Shown here: positions 6,752 to 15,083 of the stretch, piece by piece
Position numbering within the stretch: position 1 is the first letter of the stretch
Layout of the letters: the number at the start of each line of letters is the position of its first letter
NCBI GenBank assembly: GCA_002311635.1
Contig: DBZJ01000028.1
Span: 24,840 to 41,873, forward strand
From: Syntrophaceae bacterium UBA1163
GTDB taxonomy: Bacteria > Desulfobacterota > BSN033 > UBA1163
DNA length: 17,034 nt
Direction: 5' to 3'
Translations under genes and position numbers: made by a program
The notes under the pieces: generated by a model
Databases searched by the model: none
The model's input: the letters and a program-made list of their open reading frames with translations, nothing else
What the model was told of the DNA's origin: nothing

Positions 6752-9700
6752 ATGACCGATACAGTTCTTGAAAAAGATTTATCCATCCCCTTTCCGCAGG
6801 TGACCATTTTGAAGGCTTCTGCGGGCTCCGGAAAGACTTACTCGCTCACGGAGCGATTCGTCCAGTTCCTCCTTTCCGATAAAATTCCTCAGAACCATCT
6901 CGGAAATATTCTCGCCATTACGTTTTCAAATAATGCGGCAAAGGAGATGAAGGGGAGGATCCTCTCATGGCTGAAGGACCTTTATTTCAAAGACCCTGAA
7001 AAAACGGAGGCCCTTTCTGAGATCGTCTCCGTGAAAAAAGACCACCTCGCAGGAAAGGCCGGGGCGGCGATTGATGAAATTCTAAAAAGCTATACGGAAT
7101 TCCAGGTGAAGACGATTGACAGTTTCATGACCTCCATCTACAAGGCCTCGGCAGTCAACCTCGGTTACAGCCCTGACTTCTCCATGGTCATGGCCCCGGA
7201 GAGCATCATGGCCTACGCCTTCAATCGATTTCTGCGTGGGGTCCGGGAAGGAACTCAAGAGGCTGAGTTCCTCAGGGAACTCTCCAAGATCATTCTGGAG
7301 AACAGAGGAGGGGAGTCTGCTTATCCTTGGGATCCCTCAAAGGATTTTCTCGAGGAGACCGTGGAGCTCTACCATCAACTCTCCGGCATCGCCAAACAGG
7401 CCAAAATCATCGATGCAGAAAAGATGATCGAGTCGATCAAGAAAAAGATTTGGGATACGGCGGAGACCCTGGGCGGGTTGGTTGAAAAATCAGGACTCAC
7501 GAAAAGCAAAGGTAGCTCCTTCTACAAGATTCTTGAAAGGGTGAGGAACAATGCCTTCCCCGATCTTGTCGATAAAGGTCTTTTCAATGTTCCTGTTATC
7601 AAACCTAAGAAAGAAGGGGAGATGACCCGGTATGAAAAGATATCCGAGCAATGGGACCTCCTCACAGATCAAATAAAGAAATATATCGAGCTTTATGCGA
7701 CGACCTACTACGGTCCCTACCTGAGGACTTATGAGGCCTTCGAAGATATCCTCGAGGAAGTGAAGAGAAGGGAAGGGACCATCTTCATTCACGACATCAA
7801 CAAGAAGCTTTCAGACTATCTCGACCGTGAGATCGTACCGGATGTCTACTTCAGGATCGGGGAGACGATCTACCACTATCTGATCGACGAGTTTCAGGAC
7901 ACCTCTTCCATCCAATGGGCCAACCTCTTTCCGCTGATCGAGAACTCCCTTTCTCAGGGTGGAAGTCTTTTTGCGGTGGGTGACACCAAACAGGCGATCT
8001 ACGGTTTCAGGAATGCGGATTATGGAATTATGAAAGGACTCGAATCGACCAATCCTTTTTCCTCCGCTCTCCACAAGGTGAAAGAGCTCGAGGTCAACTA
8101 CCGGAGCCTGGGGGCGGTGGTCGATTTCAGCAAGGTCTTCTTCAAAAAGGTGATCGCCAATCATGACAGATACCGGGAGCCCGCCAGGAGAAGTGGGCTG
8201 ATAGGTTATGAGCAGACGGTAAAGGAAGACCGAAGGGGTTCTGGCTACGTGGAAGTCATCGGATGCCAAAAGGAAGATGACGGACCGGCCGAAAAAAAGA
8301 AGATCCAGGATTTAATAAAGGATTTGATCCAGAGAGGATATGCTTACTCGGATATTGCCGTTCTGGCTTATCGGAACGAAGACGTGGTGAATATCACGGC
8401 CTGGCTCAACGAGGTGGACATTCCCTTCATTTCTTACAGCAGCCTTGACATCAGGACAAGGAAGCTCACGGCTGAGATCGTGGCCCTGCTCACCTTCCTC
8501 GATTCGCCGCCCGATGATCTTTCCTTCGCGGGCTTTATCCTGGGCGAGATTTTCAGAAAAGCCTTGCGAGGGGATGGAAAGGCCTCCGAATTGGATGCCT
8601 TCCATGAATTTCTCTTCAGGAACCGTGAGAAGGCCCCCCTTTACAAAGCCTTCCGCGAGGAATTCCCTGATGTCTGGGAAAGTTATTTCGAAGCCCTTTT
8701 CAAATCGACAGGCTATCAGCCCCTCTATGACCTGGTGAACGAGATTTATCGTGTCTACAGGGTTTTTGATCACTTTAGGGAAGAAGAGGCGACCCTCGTC
8801 AAGATCCTGGAGGTGATAAAAAATTTTGAAGGAGAAGGCAAAAACAATCCGGGTGATTTTCTAAAATACGCTTCTGACGAAGAAGCAGGGGAGTCGGACT
8901 GGACGATCGATGTCCCGGCAGGAATCGATGCCGTGAAGGTGATGACCCTGCACAAGGCGAAAGGTTTGGGGTTCCCGGTAGGCATTATTCTCGTGTATGA
9001 GGAGATCCCCAGGGGTTTCAAATATATCCTTGACGAGGGGGCGGATGGAGTCCATTTGCTCAAGATCAACCAGCAGATCATGAAAGCGAGCCGCTTTCTT
9101 CAACAGAAATATGAAGAAGAAAGACTCAAGGATCTGGTGAACAAGCTCAACACCCTTTATGTGGGTTTTACGCGGGCGGAGGATGAGCTTTATATTGTCG
9201 GGGTTCAGGGAAAAAGAAGTCAATTTCCGATTGACCTTCTTCAGGCTATGGATTCTCGGGTCGGATCAAAGAATGTTCCTCGCCCCCGTTCCCTTGAAAC
9301 GACTCACGAGAGAATGGAACTCTATCACCATCCTGATCCAATAAAATTCCCTTTTGAAGCCGTCGAGGAGCTCAACCTGGAGGAGAGGCGGAGAGGCGAG
9401 TTTATTCACAGGGTTCTCTATTTTGTCGATGGCTTAGAGAACATAGAGCTGCAAATCGAGCGGATCATCAATCGGGTGAATGATGAATTGATGACTGACT
9501 ATCCGATAGAAGCCATGAAGAGAAATCTTCTTGAATTCCTGAGCCATGAAGAGATAAGCCCCTATTTTCGGGCCACGCCGGCCAGGGTCGTCAAAAAGGA
9601 GCAAGGCTTTTCAGACCTCCGGGGAAATCTCTTCAGGATGGACCGGGTGATCTTTGAAGAAGATCGGATAGTTGTGATCGATTATAAAACGGGGACGGAT

Positions 9701-9832
9701 CGAGAAGCTGAAAAAGAATACGTCTCCCAGATCAAAAATTATATGCGTATCTTGAAGGAGATCTATCCGGACAGGAATATCGAAGGAATCATCGCTTACG
9801 TAGACCTGAAAGCGATAACCAGAGTGAAGTGA
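6752..9832 (+). CDS. addA: AddA-like helicase-nuclease subunit (UvrD/RecB superfamily)
   Basis: This is the predicted ATP-dependent 3'-5' helicase and nuclease subunit of AddAB, which resects double-strand breaks for RecA loading. It has 1026 residues, compact against the roughly 1200 of well-studied AddA. Superfamily 1 motifs are in order: Walker A KASAGSGKT (21-29, Lys28), a Q-rich TIDSFMTS motif, Walker B DEFQD (379-383), GDTKQAIYGFR (410-420), VNYRS (448-452), VMTLHKAKGL (730-739) and YVGFTRAEDELY. The C-terminal RecB-type nuclease has GEFIH (His886), Asp964, DYK (Asp977, Lys979) and SQIKNY (Gln993). The 13-residue step from Asp964 to Asp977 equals that between the RecB catalytic aspartates, so the nuclease should be active. 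The ATG at 6752 is used because the next methionine lies beyond Walker A. addB begins 12 bases after the stop, so the two are cotranscribed. Confidence 0.92.
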   Translation: MTDTVLEKDLSIPFPQVTILKASAGSGKTYSLTERFVQFLLSDKIPQNHLGNILAITFSNNAAKEMKGRILSWLKDLYFKDPEKTEALSEIVSVKKDHLAGKAGAAIDEILKSYTEFQVKTIDSFMTSIYKASAVNLGYSPDFSMVMAPESIMAYAFNRFLRGVREGTQEAEFLRELSKIILENRGGESAYPWDPSKDFLEETVELYHQLSGIAKQAKIIDAEKMIESIKKKIWDTAETLGGLVEKSGLTKSKGSSFYKILERVRNNAFPDLVDKGLFNVPVIKPKKEGEMTRYEKISEQWDLLTDQIKKYIELYATTYYGPYLRTYEAFEDILEEVKRREGTIFIHDINKKLSDYLDREIVPDVYFRIGETIYHYLIDEFQDTSSIQWANLFPLIENSLSQGGSLFAVGDTKQAIYGFRNADYGIMKGLESTNPFSSALHKVKELEVNYRSLGAVVDFSKVFFKKVIANHDRYREPARRSGLIGYEQTVKEDRRGSGYVEVIGCQKEDDGPAEKKKIQDLIKDLIQRGYAYSDIAVLAYRNEDVVNITAWLNEVDIPFISYSSLDIRTRKLTAEIVALLTFLDSPPDDLSFAGFILGEIFRKALRGDGKASELDAFHEFLFRNREKAPLYKAFREEFPDVWESYFEALFKSTGYQPLYDLVNEIYRVYRVFDHFREEEATLVKILEVIKNFEGEGKNNPGDFLKYASDEEAGESDWTIDVPAGIDAVKVMTLHKAKGLGFPVGIILVYEEIPRGFKYILDEGADGVHLLKINQQIMKASRFLQQKYEEERLKDLVNKLNTLYVGFTRAEDELYIVGVQGKRSQFPIDLLQAMDSRVGSKNVPRPRSLETTHERMELYHHPDPIKFPFEAVEELNLEERRRGEFIHRVLYFVDGLENIELQIERIINRVNDELMTDYPIEAMKRNLLEFLSHEEISPYFRATPARVVKKEQGFSDLRGNLFRMDRVIFEEDRIVVIDYKTGTDREAEKEYVSQIKNYMRILKEIYPDRNIEGIIAYVDLKAITRVK

Positions 9833-9844
9833 CTGCGGGTGACA

Positions 9845-12670
9845 ATGAACTTCCTTTTGATTTCACCGTCAGAAAATCTGATTGAGAAGGTAGCCGAGCA
9901 TCTGACCCCGATTGGAAAGGACTATTCTTCGAGTCTCGTGATCTTTCCCGGGAAAAGGCCTTCGCACTTTCTCAGGAAAGTCCTGGCGGATAGAGAGAAA
10001 TCGAGTTTCATCCCGCCTGTCATTCTTTCTATGGATGAATTCATCGAGCATGTCCATGACGAATCCTTGGGACTCGAAGGAAGAAAGCTCGAGGCCATCG
10101 ATGCCATCGCGATCCTTTACGCCATTCATGCAGCCTCGCCGGATCTCCTGGGGAGGGAGCACTTTCTCACTCCCGACACCTTCTTCCCTGTCGGGATGAA
10201 ACTATACAACGACCTTGAAGAACTTTATATCGAAAGGATATTCCCCCAGAAAGTAAAAGAGATCGACAGCATCGCAGGAGAGAACATACCCGAACCCACA
10301 GCAAAAAGCATCCAATCTCTCTCCTATTTCTATGAGACGTTCTACAAGAGGATAGAGGAAAGCCATTTTTCTACGAGGTCTTCGAGATACCGGGCTGTTT
10401 CAGAGAATATCGACCGTATAAATCTTGGTCGTTTTAGAAGAGTCATCCTCACAGGTTTTTTTGCCCTCACGGAGTCGGAGAAAAAGATTTTTAGATCCTT
10501 CATGGAAAAAGAAAACACTCTTTTCATTTTTCAGGAAGGAGAGGGGATGAAAAAGAAGTTGTCCGACCTTGGAATGACGGCTCCAAAAGGATTCCCTATA
10601 GCCGAGCCTGAAATCCATTTCCATCAGAGCCCGGATTCTCATGGCCAGGTCTTCGGTATTAGCACCCTGTTGAAAGACAGGATCGACCGGAATGAAAAAC
10701 TTGACCAAAACACGGTCATTGTCCTTCCCACTTCGGAAACCTTGCTTCCCCTTTTCCACCAGGCTCTGAGCCTCCTTGATCCGGACAATTATAACGTCTC
10801 CCTCGGATACCCTCTCCAGAGGACTCCTCTCTTCGGTTTTTTCAACAACCTCATGGAAGTGGTGACCACGATGGACGGGGATCGTCTTTATATCCCTTAT
10901 TACCTGGAGTTCGTTCTCCATCCCTACACGAAGAACATCTATTTCGACGGAAGGGCAGACATCACCAGGATTCTTTTCCATGCGATCGAGGAAACCCTTA
11001 CGGAGAGGCGAGCCAGGAAGTTTCTATCCTTGTCAGAGTTGGAGAGTGATGAGGACATACTCGCTTCCATCAAAGAAAAAGTGTTAAGAGTCGAGCCGGG
11101 GATCACCCTGGAGATGATGAGAGACCACTTAGAGGAAATCCATGGCCAAACCATCGGGAAGATGCTTTCTTTTAGAGATGTGGAAGATTTTGCCAGGAAA
11201 CTGAAAGAGGTGGTCGAATATCTCTATCAGAACAGCACCGCCCGTCTCCATCCCTTTTTCTACCCCTACTCGGAATCTTTCATCACCCATCTGGAGATCC
11301 TTTCCAGATCCCTCATGAAAGGGATCCAATTCCAGGACGTCGGAAGTTATTTCACTCTTTTCAAGAAATACATCGCGGCCTCTTACACTCCTTTTACAGG
11401 AACGCCTTTGAGAGGGGTGCAGGTTCTTGGGTTTTTGGAGACGAGAAATCTGAAATTCGAGAGCGTCCTCTTCCTCGACGCGAACGAGGGCATCCTCCCC
11501 GACACGACGAGAGAGGACTCCTTCTTGCCGTTCAAGGTCAGGCAGATATTGGGACTCCCTACGTACCTGGACCGGGAAGAGATCATGTTTTACACCTTCG
11601 ATACGCTGATCAGGGGAGGAAAACAATGTCATCTTTTTTACGTTGAAAACGATGAGAAGGAGAGGAACAGGTTTGTTGAGAGGCTCCTCTGGGAGAGGCA
11701 AAAGACGGAAAAAGTTAGGGATGATAAAAGGTATGTGAAGACCATCCAGTACGCCGTTAACCTGAGAGAGAAAAACCCTCATCCCATCAACAAGACCGCG
11801 GAGGTGATAAGTTTTCTAAAGGGCTATCGTTTCAGCGCCAGTTCTTTAAACACCTATCTCTTTTGCCCCCTCCAGTTCTATTACGAATACGTCCTCGGCC
11901 TGAGGGAAAGAGAGGTCATTTCAGAAGAATTCGAGAAGGAGGAGATCGGATCCTTTGTCCACCTGGTCCTCTGGGACTACTTCAGGGGAAAAATGGGATC
12001 AGTTCTGACGGAGAAGGAGATGAATCTTAAGGAATTCGAGAAGATCATCCATACGCGTTTCGAAGAGCAATACGGTAAAGACCCCACGGGTGAAATCTAT
12101 CTGCTCAGGAACCAGGTGGAGAGCCATTTGAAGGATTTCATCAAGTATTACCAGATGCCGAAGCTAAGGGCATTTCGAACAAGAATCCTGAGCCTCGAGC
12201 AGCAAATCGATGTGACGAAGAATTCGTTCAAACTCCGGGCGCGGCTCGACAGGGTCGAGAAGAGGGGAGAGAGGACGGCGATTCTCGACTATAAGACTTC
12301 GGCCAACAGAAATTACTTCACCATCCGGTACAATAGGCTCGACCTGAACAACAGGGATTCTTGGAGCGAAGCCATCGGGAGTCTCCAGCTTCCATTCTAT
12401 CTCCTCCTTTACTCTATGTTAACAGGAGAGGATCCGGAAAGGATCGATTGTATGTTCTTACTCCTTGGAAAAACAAGGATCGACTCCGACATTGAAGTTC
12501 CGCTTTTCAAGGACGAAGCCGAGTTCAACCAGCATTTCGGGAACCTGAGCCAGGTTATTTTCAGTCTTCTGAGAGAGATCGTGAATCCGGATAGGGCTTT
12601 CGTGCCCACGATCGACCCGAAGAACCATTGCGGCAGATGTGCTTATGGATCTATATGTACGAACGTATAA
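9845..12670 (+). CDS. addB: AddB-like PD-(D/E)XK nuclease with Fe-S cluster
   Basis: This is the predicted second subunit of AddAB, with an inactive helicase-like body and a C-terminal nuclease for the other DNA strand. From the ATG at 9845 it has 941 residues, shorter than the roughly 1100-1170 common in Firmicutes. The C-terminal nuclease is complete: FCPLQFYYEY with Cys674, GSFVH (His706), Asp802, DYK (Asp815, Lys817) and the terminal CGRCAYGSIC with cysteines 929, 932 and 938. One upstream cysteine plus CxxCx5C at the end is the 4Fe-4S staple known from AddB, with the same spacing. The N-terminus shows no Walker A glycine-rich loop, which points to a structural rather than an ATPase role. 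GGGTGA precedes the ATG; an in-frame GTG at 9839 is the alternative start. The order addA then addB reverses that of Bacillus subtilis. Confidence 0.9.
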   Translation: MNFLLISPSENLIEKVAEHLTPIGKDYSSSLVIFPGKRPSHFLRKVLADREKSSFIPPVILSMDEFIEHVHDESLGLEGRKLEAIDAIAILYAIHAASPDLLGREHFLTPDTFFPVGMKLYNDLEELYIERIFPQKVKEIDSIAGENIPEPTAKSIQSLSYFYETFYKRIEESHFSTRSSRYRAVSENIDRINLGRFRRVILTGFFALTESEKKIFRSFMEKENTLFIFQEGEGMKKKLSDLGMTAPKGFPIAEPEIHFHQSPDSHGQVFGISTLLKDRIDRNEKLDQNTVIVLPTSETLLPLFHQALSLLDPDNYNVSLGYPLQRTPLFGFFNNLMEVVTTMDGDRLYIPYYLEFVLHPYTKNIYFDGRADITRILFHAIEETLTERRARKFLSLSELESDEDILASIKEKVLRVEPGITLEMMRDHLEEIHGQTIGKMLSFRDVEDFARKLKEVVEYLYQNSTARLHPFFYPYSESFITHLEILSRSLMKGIQFQDVGSYFTLFKKYIAASYTPFTGTPLRGVQVLGFLETRNLKFESVLFLDANEGILPDTTREDSFLPFKVRQILGLPTYLDREEIMFYTFDTLIRGGKQCHLFYVENDEKERNRFVERLLWERQKTEKVRDDKRYVKTIQYAVNLREKNPHPINKTAEVISFLKGYRFSASSLNTYLFCPLQFYYEYVLGLREREVISEEFEKEEIGSFVHLVLWDYFRGKMGSVLTEKEMNLKEFEKIIHTRFEEQYGKDPTGEIYLLRNQVESHLKDFIKYYQMPKLRAFRTRILSLEQQIDVTKNSFKLRARLDRVEKRGERTAILDYKTSANRNYFTIRYNRLDLNNRDSWSEAIGSLQLPFYLLLYSMLTGEDPERIDCMFLLLGKTRIDSDIEVPLFKDEAEFNQHFGNLSQVIFSLLREIVNPDRAFVPTIDPKNHCGRCAYGSICTNV

Positions 12671-12688
12671 GAGAATGACCTTGTGGAT

Positions 12689-12733
12689 CTGGGCTTTCAC
12701 CCAGCCTCACCCTCCCGCGCGTTGGCAGGCAGG
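12689..12733. repeat. Short hairpin and GC-rich repeat after addB
   Basis: CTGGG (12689-12693), six bases, then CCCAG (12700-12704) can form a small stem-loop 20 bases after the addB stop. A GC-rich patch follows that contains GGCAGGCAGG (12724-12733), the same ten bases as at 831-840 in the ssb-tlpA gap. There is no T-run, so the evidence for a terminator is weak; dispersed repeat is the better description. Confidence 0.4.
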
Positions 12734-12770
12734 GCAGGCGGGCTTTGCGATCAGAGAGGTTCGCTTTACG

Positions 12771-13004
12771 CTATGCCTTTGCTTCAGGTTCCAGTTTCCT
12801 CACACACTCCTCAAAAACATGATGGGCATGCTCATATCCTATGCACGTGAGGAACTTTTCCGTTTTCATATTCACGACAACGTATGTTTCTCGGTTCTTA
12901 TAAATCTCTACCGTCTTCCCATCGAGTATATACCCCAGTATCAATCTTGGAAAGTTGGGGTCCTCATTTGTATCGAGGACGACATAATATTCGCCGTTTT
13001 CCAT
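12771..13004 (-). CDS. Small uncharacterised protein
   Basis: This is a 77-residue protein that I do not recognise. It begins MENGEYYVVLDTNEDPNFPR and continues LILGYILDGKTVEIYKNRET, then YVVVNMKTEKFLTCIGY, reading like a compact alternating beta-strand fold. It ends EECVRKLEPEAKA with a short amphipathic helix. There are two cysteines, no CxxC motif, no membrane segment and no signal peptide. The start at 13004 is chosen because AGGGG (13011-13015, minus strand) lies six bases upstream; an ATG at 13010 would abut that site directly. Its 3' end faces addB convergently. An open frame with cysteine motifs ends ten bases upstream, suggesting a former or cryptic two-gene unit. The coding call rests on the ribosome binding site and the protein-like composition. 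Confidence 0.65.
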   Translation of the reverse strand: MENGEYYVVLDTNEDPNFPRLILGYILDGKTVEIYKNRETYVVVNMKTEKFLTCIGYEHAHHVFEECVRKLEPEAKA

Positions 13005-13014
13005 ATGCATCCCC

Positions 13015-13215
13015 TCAGACGAGCCAACTTGAATTAATAAAAAGCAACTTTGATGCCAACAATCCACTTTTTTGCAAGTACTGTAATTTATAGGATATTT
13101 TAGACACCCGATATTTTAGATATTCCCAAACCGGACAATTTTTGATCGTCTGTTCACACTTTGTGCATTCTTTAAAACCATAAGGTTGAAGGCACCCCTT
13201 AAGAAACCTTGAGAA
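13015..13215 (-). pseudogene. Start-less open frame with cysteine motif, possible gene remnant
   Basis: Between TAG at 13216-13218 and TGA at 13015-13017 the minus strand stays open for 66 codons. The translation contains GFKECTKCEQTIKNCPVWEY, a CxxC followed by CP six residues later, as in small metal-binding proteins, then LKYRVSKISYKLQYLQKSG and a hydrophobic end. No ATG occurs. The only GTG and TTG codons lie in the last half and lack a ribosome binding site. It stops ten bases before the start of the 77-residue gene, an operon-like spacing. It may be a gene that lost its 5' end, or chance in AT-rich DNA. Confidence 0.35.
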
Positions 13216-13308
13216 CTAAAGCCTCGTACGATTGGGCTTCGCCAAGGTTGGAAATTGAAATAGGTTACTCTTTGCTCCCTGTGGTAAGATTCCAACTTAA
13301 GTAGGCCA

Positions 13309-13337
13309 TTGACACCTATTCACAAAATGGGTAGATT
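13309..13337 (+). promoter_or_regulatory. Promoter for the ThDP enzyme gene
   Basis: A perfect TTGACA (13309-13314), 17 bases, and TAGATT (13332-13337, four of six consensus matches). The predicted start near 13344 leaves a leader of about 35 bases with AAGGAAGG just before the ATG at 13379. The spacing is optimal and the layout is that of a normal sigma70 gene. Confidence 0.6.
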
Positions 13338-13378
13338 TTCTTCACGGATAAGAATTGTTCCCTGAAAGGAAGGAAGGT

Positions 13379-14944
13379 ATGACCGGAGCAGAAAGCCTGA
13401 TACGAACTCTTATCGCCTCTGGCGTTGAGGTTTGTTTCGCCAACCCTGGCACCACCGAGATGCAGTTCGTCGCTGCCCTTGACAAGGTCGAGGGCATGCG
13501 CTGTGTGCTCGGTTTGGCCGAGACCGTTGTGACGGGCTGCGCCGACGGCTACGCACGGATGGCGGAGAAACCCGCGATGACGCTGGTCCACTGCGGACCG
13601 GGTTTTGCGAACGGGATCGCGAACGTGCACAATGCGCGGAGGGCACATACGCCGATGATAAACATCGTCGGCGACCAGGCATCTTACCACCGTTCTTTGG
13701 ATCCACCGCTGACCGCAGACACCGAAGGGCTCGCCCGTGCGGTGTCGCACTGGGTCAGGACGAGCGGCTCCGCGAAGCAGATTGCCTCCGATGCCGCCGC
13801 AGCGGTACAGGCTGCGCGCACTCCTCCGGGTCAGATCGCCACACTGATCGTGCCGGCCGATGTGGCGTGGAGCGAGGGGAGCGGCCCGGCTATGCCGCTT
13901 CCGGTGACGCCACGGCCGCAAGTGGCGTCTGATGTACTCCGCACGGTGGCGCAGGTTCTCCGCTTGGGCGAACCAGCCATGTTATTCCTCAACGGACAGG
14001 CTCTGAGTGAGGCAGGCCTCGCTGCGGCCCACAGAATTGCGAACGCCACCGGCGCAAAGCTGCGCGCTGCCACGCATGTACCACGCATGGCCCGCGGCCG
14101 CGGCAGGGTGCCGGTGGATCGCGTTCCGTACGTGGTCGACACAGCCCTCCGGGCTCTCGCTGGGCTCAAACACGTGATCCTTGTAGGCGCGAAGCCACTG
14201 GTGGGTTTCTTCGCCTATCCCGGAAAGCCCAGCCTGATGGCGCCGCAGGATTGTGCGACGCATGTGCTCGCGCGGCCGGACCAGGACGCCGTGGCCGCAC
14301 TGGAGGAGCTTGCCGACGAGATCCGGGCGCCGCGCGTCATGCAGGTTGAGGAGGCGGGCCCAAAGCCGCGCATCGCCAGCGGTCCCTTCGAGTCGGAAGC
14401 CTTCGGAGTGACGCTTGCCGCCCTGCTGCCCGAGAACGCGATTGTCGCCGACGATTCGGTGACTTCGGGCCGCGCAGTCTTTTCGGCTATGTTCAACGCG
14501 GCTCCTCATGACTGGATCCAGAGCACCGGCGGCGCGATCGGACACGGGTTTCCCTGCGCCACGGGCGCGGCAGTGGCCTGCCCTGGCCGCAAAGTCATCT
14601 GCCTCCAGGCCGACGGGGCCGGTATGTATACGCTCCAGGCGCTGTGGACGCAGGCCCGCGAGAAGCTCGACGTGGTAAACGTCGTGTTTGCCAACCGCGT
14701 TTACAAGATCCTGTACGGCGAGCTGCGCACAGCGGGCGCAACGCCCGGACGCGCCTCAGACACCTTCTTCGACATCGGCCGTCCTGACCTCGACTGGGTG
14801 GGGCTCGCCAAGGCCATGGGCATGGAAGCGGTCAGAGTCGAGTCGCTTGAGAGTTTTGCCGACACCTTTCGCGCTGCCTGCGGCCGCAGAGGGCCTTTCC
14901 TGATCGAATTCCTGATTCACAAGTGGAACGAGAGTTTTGACTGA
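13379..14944 (+). CDS. ThDP-dependent enzyme, acetolactate synthase large-subunit type
   Basis: This is a thiamine diphosphate enzyme of the acetolactate synthase/benzoylformate decarboxylase superfamily. These enzymes make or break C-C bonds next to a 2-keto group. It has 521 residues from the ATG at 13379, fixed by AAGGAAGG upstream. The N-terminal PYR domain has FANPGTTEMQF and the cofactor-activating glutamate in GLAETVV (Glu48). The C-terminal PP domain has the metal/ThDP motif, starting ADG (411-413) in place of GDG and ending at Asn439 in VVFANRVY. Its shorter length and lack of a neighbouring regulatory subunit argue against biosynthetic IlvB; the true substrate cannot be told. Base composition differs strongly from its neighbours: bases 13801-13860 are 41 of 60 G+C against 25 of 60 at 9061-9120 in addA, with GCC/GCG/CGC codons dominating. 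That suggests acquisition from a GC-rich donor. Confidence 0.85.
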   Translation: MTGAESLIRTLIASGVEVCFANPGTTEMQFVAALDKVEGMRCVLGLAETVVTGCADGYARMAEKPAMTLVHCGPGFANGIANVHNARRAHTPMINIVGDQASYHRSLDPPLTADTEGLARAVSHWVRTSGSAKQIASDAAAAVQAARTPPGQIATLIVPADVAWSEGSGPAMPLPVTPRPQVASDVLRTVAQVLRLGEPAMLFLNGQALSEAGLAAAHRIANATGAKLRAATHVPRMARGRGRVPVDRVPYVVDTALRALAGLKHVILVGAKPLVGFFAYPGKPSLMAPQDCATHVLARPDQDAVAALEELADEIRAPRVMQVEEAGPKPRIASGPFESEAFGVTLAALLPENAIVADDSVTSGRAVFSAMFNAAPHDWIQSTGGAIGHGFPCATGAAVACPGRKVICLQADGAGMYTLQALWTQAREKLDVVNVVFANRVYKILYGELRTAGATPGRASDTFFDIGRPDLDWVGLAKAMGMEAVRVESLESFADTFRAACGRRGPFLIEFLIHKWNESFD

Positions 14945-14964
14945 GCCGCGATGTTCGAGGTGTT

Positions 14965-15025
14965 AATCTCAAACTCATGCCTAACATGGTGCAGGGCAGT
15001 CAGGCATATTCCGCAATCTGAGATT
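14965..15025. repeat. Nested inverted repeat between convergent genes
   Basis: AATCTCA (14965-14971) pairs with TGAGATT (15019-15025), and inside it ATGCCT (14977-14982) pairs with AGGCAT (15002-15007). This gives a two-part stem with an internal loop, 20 bases after the ThDP gene stop. Neither strand has a proper T-run next to it, so a terminator role for the two convergent genes is only possible. The right arm overlaps ATTCCGCAATC (15008-15018), which recurs at 16151-16161. Confidence 0.45.
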
Positions 15026-15083
15026 TAGCAAGGAAAGGGGTTGCGCAAACAAACAATTGGAAGGTGGAAGCATAATGATGAGG

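Larger units (their letters stand above)
13005..13378. other. Intergenic region between the small minus-strand gene and the ThDP enzyme gene
   Basis: This AT-rich region of 374 bases carries a start-less open frame on the minus strand (13015-13215), within which GATATTTTAGA occurs twice (13094-13104 and 13110-13120). It ends with the promoter of the ThDP enzyme gene (13309-13337). Nothing recognisable lies between about 13219 and 13308. Confidence 0.5.

Noticed and set aside
6750..12670. A novel defence system built around the two large helicase/nuclease genes
   Set aside because: Motif order, Fe-S cysteines and operon layout all fit AddAB recombination repair, and no additional defence-like partner genes adjoin it.
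13094..13120. Two 11-bp direct repeats that might start a CRISPR array or iteron
   Set aside because: Only two copies, with a 5-base spacer; no further units, no cas or rep genes.
14215..14545. Long minus-strand frames inside the ThDP gene
   Set aside because: Expected in GC-rich coding DNA where stops are rare; translations lack recognisable motifs or start signals.
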